A stretch of 64,000 bases of DNA from positions 34,401,501 through 34,465,500 of the forward strand of contig CM060989.1 in assembly GCA_030765065.1 (NCBI GenBank), in the 5' to 3' direction. The stretch's first letter is position 1; each line of letters starts with the position of its first letter. This document shows positions 61,119 through 64,000 of this stretch, in pieces. Made by a program: the position numbers and the translations under genes. The notes under the pieces are model-generated. The model searched no databases. It was not told the origin of the DNA and saw only the letters and a program-made list of their open reading frames with translations. The stretch comes from Deroplatys truncata (Eukaryota; Arthropoda; Insecta; Mantodea; Mantidae).

Positions 61119-61374
61119 CTGCCAAGGGCAAATTTGTCCTCCTGGAAACCCAATGAAGGTTTTCTCCTTCCAGTATTTGGAACACACTCCTGTGTATCAG
61201 CCAAATTCCCCACCGTACTTCCTGCACTGCTTTGTATCATTGACGATGGCGTTGATACATGTCCAAACTTGGTTTGGAGATCTTCCTGCAGTGCCCTCAA
61301 GTCAGCAGACATATCTGCTGACTGAAGGTAAGAGAGTACTACCTTGCAGCAATAAGTGCATACTCGTAAGTCAC
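61119..61374 (-). CDS. PIKfyve: PIKfyve exon: end of FYVE zinc finger
   Basis: The exon opens with GDLRVCTYCCK, matching the last Cys pair of the PIKfyve FYVE finger, which binds PtdIns3P on endosomes. A serine-rich linker follows. The acceptor is a T-rich tract ending TTTTAG at 61375 and the donor is CAG/GTAAGG at 61118. The exon is 256 bp, enters with two bases of a Gly codon and leaves with AG, which completes an Arg codon in the next exon. The first six zinc ligands must lie in an upstream exon that I do not find before 64000. A mariner end lies only about 75 bp upstream, at 61448. Confidence 0.9.
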
Positions 61375-61934
61375 CTAAAACAAAATAGTGATCATTTATT
61401 TGTCCACATTGGCACATTATTATACAAAAACTCTTATATCATGTGCAGGGCGACACTGAAAAATTTTAGAAAATTAAACAAGGATTAGTTTTAAAAAATT
61501 TAAATGATTTTATTGTTTTTCAAAATATTTCCCTTTAACATCAATACATTTTTGCATTCGATGAAACCAATCCTTAAAGCAATGATGCCACTCTTCCTGA
61601 GGCACCAAGTTTTTATAATGTTCCACTACTTCATCTGATGACGAAATAGTCATTCGAGGCATTTTACTTTAATTTTTGGAAACAAAAAGAAATCACAAGG
61701 TGCTAGGTCAGGGCTGTATGGTGGAGTGTCCATGGTGCTGACCTTTAGGGCATCCCATACTAGTTGTTAATTTTGCTGTATGCGACATGCATTATCATGA
61801 TGTAACATTATTTTTCCTTTTGGGCGTTTTTCATGAACCTTTTTAAAAAAATTTGCAGTAAAGGCATATATTGAAACTAATATACTATGGATGTTTTTAT
61901 CCACACATAACTCTATGGGATTGAAATTTGGAGT

Positions 61935-62400
61935 GCTGCTGCGAAAATGCATATGGATAAATTACTTATATACCAAAAGAAATGCATCAGAATCATGTTT
62001 AACCTAAAACCAAGGGAATCGTGTAGGGAAACCTTTGTTAACAATAAATTGCTTACTATCTACTCTCTCTATGCATATAGAACAATAATGTATGTAATAG
62101 ATAAGTACAAACCAATTAAAATCAACCAAATCCATAAATATAATACAAGAGTAACTTGGACTACTTTAGGCATATTATCAAAAAAGGTGTATCTTTAAAG
62201 GATATATATTTCCCCCCCTCAAATCACACTTTTTAATAAATTACCACTGGAAATCAAATCTGTAGCTGATGTTTCTAAACAGCAATTGAAAAGTAAATTG
62301 AGGGTGTATCTAATAAACAAATGTCTATATGATTTAAAGGATTTGTAAACATGTAATTGTTTTGACATGTACAAAATCAGATGTATGATAAACTGGATGA

Positions 62401-62483
<83 letters not shown>

Positions 62484-62500
62484 CAATAAATAATAATAAC
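61935..62500 (+). mobile_element. Non-LTR retrotransposon 3' end
   Basis: From 61947 reads LLIYQKKCIRIMFNLKPRES and LLTIYSLYAYRTIMYVIDKY, the C-terminus of jockey/CR1-like reverse transcriptases, with stops after 62198. It ends in a long AAT microsatellite, the likely 3' tail. Confidence 0.75.
62399..62480. repeat. (AAT)n microsatellite
   Basis: About 27 uninterrupted triplets, continuing imperfectly to about 62510. Lies at the 3' end of the LINE. Confidence 0.97.
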
Positions 62501-62830
62501 AATAAATAATGATTATCATCATCATCTTCTAATGCTACAGTAGCAATATGGTCTGTTTTAGAAAAAACAAAACTAGCAACCATCTTCTTACCAGCACTGA
62601 GAATTCGTTGGACTTTTGTAGGCTTAGGTTCTTTTCAAAAGACTCATTGAGCAGATTGTCTTTTCTTTTCAGAATCATAATAATAAATCCAAGATTCATC
62701 ACCAGTAACAATATTCCACACCAAATTTGGAGTACTGCCTTGGAATTTTTCCAGTGTTTCTCTGCACATCAATGTATTGCTGTTTTTAACCGTTTCAGCG
62801 ATGGCCATTTAAACCCTGCACGGGCCGGGA

Positions 62831-63370
62831 ATGGATACCCAATAAACAACACAAGACATTTAAATTGTTAAATGGGGTAAAAATGCTACATAAATACACA
62901 TTCATATCTTCCGTATTTATTAAGTTATCTTAACGAAACAAAAACTGGTTTAAAGCTCATTAAAGGTAGTATACATCTACGGCATCAACAAAGTGTAAAC
63001 TATTTTAAAAAACGTTGAAATATCACTACTTTGTTTCTCTGTAGCAAAAGCCATTTGTGCGTTGAACGCACCTAATTTGCGAGTCAGCTTCTTGTTTGTG
63101 CGTACGAACGATATAGCTGCCTCAGCGATGTGTTCTCCGGTTCAAGGTTTCATGCTTTCATTTATATTACAACGCGATAATGTACTTCTGTGTATTGAAA
63201 CATGCCAGCTGCAAACCTGTCTGTCAGCATTTGTATGTGCCTATGTCTTAGAATATTACACAACCGAAGTGTAGGGTAGATGAATGCAGTGATATTTTCA
63301 TTCAGTCTGGAAAGCTTTCGTGTTCTGTACTGAAAAGCACATTTGAAATGGTTATATCTCAGTGCTAACC
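62831..63370. other. Intronic sequence, nothing recognised
   Basis: No recognised feature; it may include the degraded 5' part of the piggyBac gene. Confidence 0.4.
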
Positions 63371-63957
63371 ATGGCTTCAACTAGCAATGTAGCAAATCAA
63401 TTAGGGAGGGTAGTTACGGCATTATCCAATTGCAGCTCTAAGATTTTGATGATTGACACTGGAAAAATAGATTCTCGCACCAAAATGTCAATTTTCAAGC
63501 CTGATGTTATCCAGGAATACAATATGCATATAGGGGGTGTGGATCTAGTAGATCAGGTATTGCAAGCATATCCCTCTTTACGAAAAACAGTTAAATGGTA
63601 TAAAAAGTATTTTTGCACCAGTTGGATATAACCATATACAATTGTTTGGTAATTTGGAGATCTCTAAACCCACGCAAGACAATGACATACCTGGACTTTC
63701 GCATATCAATAGCTCGTAGCCTAATTGAGCAGTATAATATTCAGAGGCCTCTTCATACTGGGGGTAAGAAATCCACGACCCCTGTACCCCTCAGATTTGA
63801 AGGAAAACATTTTCCTAAAAGGATACCGCAAAAAAGTCGCGTCCATTTCGAAAGTGTCTGGTGTGTCGCAATGAAACCAATATGATTTGCCGTGAATGTG
63901 ATGTGCCCTTGTGTGTTTATCCATGTTTTGAGGTATACCATTCAAGAAGAAACCCTT
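63371..63957 (+). pseudogene. PiggyBac-like transposase, C-terminal part
   Basis: Reads IFKPDVIQEYNMHIGGVDLV, RKTVKWYKKYF and (frame-shifted near 63620) the next helical block with TYLDFRISIARSLIEQY. In a third frame comes the Cys-rich finger CLVCRNETNMICRECDVPLC and VYPCFEVYHSRRNP to a stop at 63958. This is the last part of the catalytic domain (GGVDLxDQ) and the C-terminal zinc finger of piggyBac transposases. At least two frameshifts; the N-terminus is missing. Confidence 0.88.
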
Positions 63958-64000
63958 AAAGGTAAGCCTTGATGTCTTATAGAATTTATTTAAATTTATT

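Larger units (their letters stand above)
5978..61374 (-). other. PIKfyve: PIKfyve gene span (10 internal exons)
   Basis: The visible part of PIKfyve/Fab1, the endosomal lipid kinase that makes PtdIns(3,5)P2 from PtdIns3P. Ten minus-strand exons encode, in order, the end of the FYVE finger, DEP domain, linker, chaperonin-like CCT domain, acidic linker and the segment after it. Exons run 61374-61119, 55683-55474, 45303-45074, 35015-34830, 34191-34014, 32616-32455, 28862-28664, 19537-19270, 16579-15648 and 6181-5978. Every junction has AG/GT borders and a continuing codon phase, about 2825 coding bases in all. Introns are roughly 5.4, 10.2, 10.1, 0.6, 1.4, 3.6, 9.1, 2.7 and 9.5 kb and are full of transposons. 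The first exons lie right of the window and the kinase domain left of it. Order and similarity to the human protein are from memory of the family; the splice sites are read directly. Confidence 0.93.
61448..62830 (-). mobile_element. Mariner transposon split by a LINE
   Basis: Same family as 23421. The left end is GGGCGACACTGAAAAATTTTAG. The minus strand carries the transposase tail at 61500-61930 and, right of the LINE, MVASFVFSKTDHIATVAL and LVWNIVTGDESWIYYYDSEK (first Asp intact) around 62560-62740. The N-terminus and right end are missing or unrecognised. Confidence 0.82.

Noticed and set aside
62334-62583. Poly-Leu and poly-Ile ORFs resembling membrane proteins
   Set aside because: Translations of the AAT microsatellite.
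1-64000. CRISPR array or operon-like gene cluster
   Set aside because: No regularly spaced direct repeats; coding sequence is spliced eukaryotic exons and transposon remains.

Overview
This window looks like intronic DNA from a large, AT-rich arthropod genome, most probably an insect. The evidence is spliced minus-strand exons with GT-AG borders, mariner, Tc1, pogo, piggyBac, PIF/Harbinger and hAT DNA transposons, Penelope-like elements, non-LTR retrotransposons and tRNA-derived SINEs. The assignment rests on gene and transposon families only, and the species cannot be named from this.

One host gene spans almost everything: PIKfyve (Fab1), the FYVE-domain phosphatidylinositol 3-phosphate 5-kinase, on the minus strand. 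Ten exons are recognisable from 61374 down to 5978: the end of the FYVE finger (61.1-61.4 kb), the DEP domain (55.5 and 45.1 kb), a linker (34.8 and 34.0 kb), the chaperonin-like (CCT) domain (32.5, 28.7, 19.3 and 16.6 kb), a long acidic linker (to 15.6 kb) and the start of the following segment (6.0 kb). All nine junctions keep codon phase. The exons total about 2.8 kb, while the introns reach 9-10 kb. The N-terminal part lies beyond 64000 and the kinase domain beyond position 1.

The introns are a nest of mobile elements, several with readable boundaries: a mariner split by a Helentron-like repeat (3.9-5.9 kb), a pogo/Tigger element split by a solo LTR (1.9-3.7 kb), Penelope-like elements split by a mariner derivative (17-18 kb) and by a complete LTR element (36-41 kb), mariners split by LINEs (21-22.7 and 61.4-62.8 kb), a Helentron-like copy split by a SINE (51 kb) and a hAT element with an exact 8-bp target duplication (29.6-31.2 kb). 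A probable processed pseudogene of tubulin-folding cofactor B lies at 27.7-28.35 kb. Almost every transposase or reverse transcriptase is broken.

The most unusual signals are two. (1) LTRs of two unrelated families (36.3-40.4 kb; and solo LTRs at 2.5, 45.4 and 54.3 kb) carry serial imperfect copies of their own LTR-end plus tRNA-Lys-like primer-binding-site module inside the LTR. (2) Six copies of an approximately 0.85-kb family have a 5' terminal motif, its inverted copy just inside the 3' end, a 3' hairpin and T-run targets, the layout of Helentron-derived (HINE/DINE-1-like) elements. The 36-40 kb LTR element has near-identical LTRs yet shows only a Gag-like coiled-coil ORF between them.
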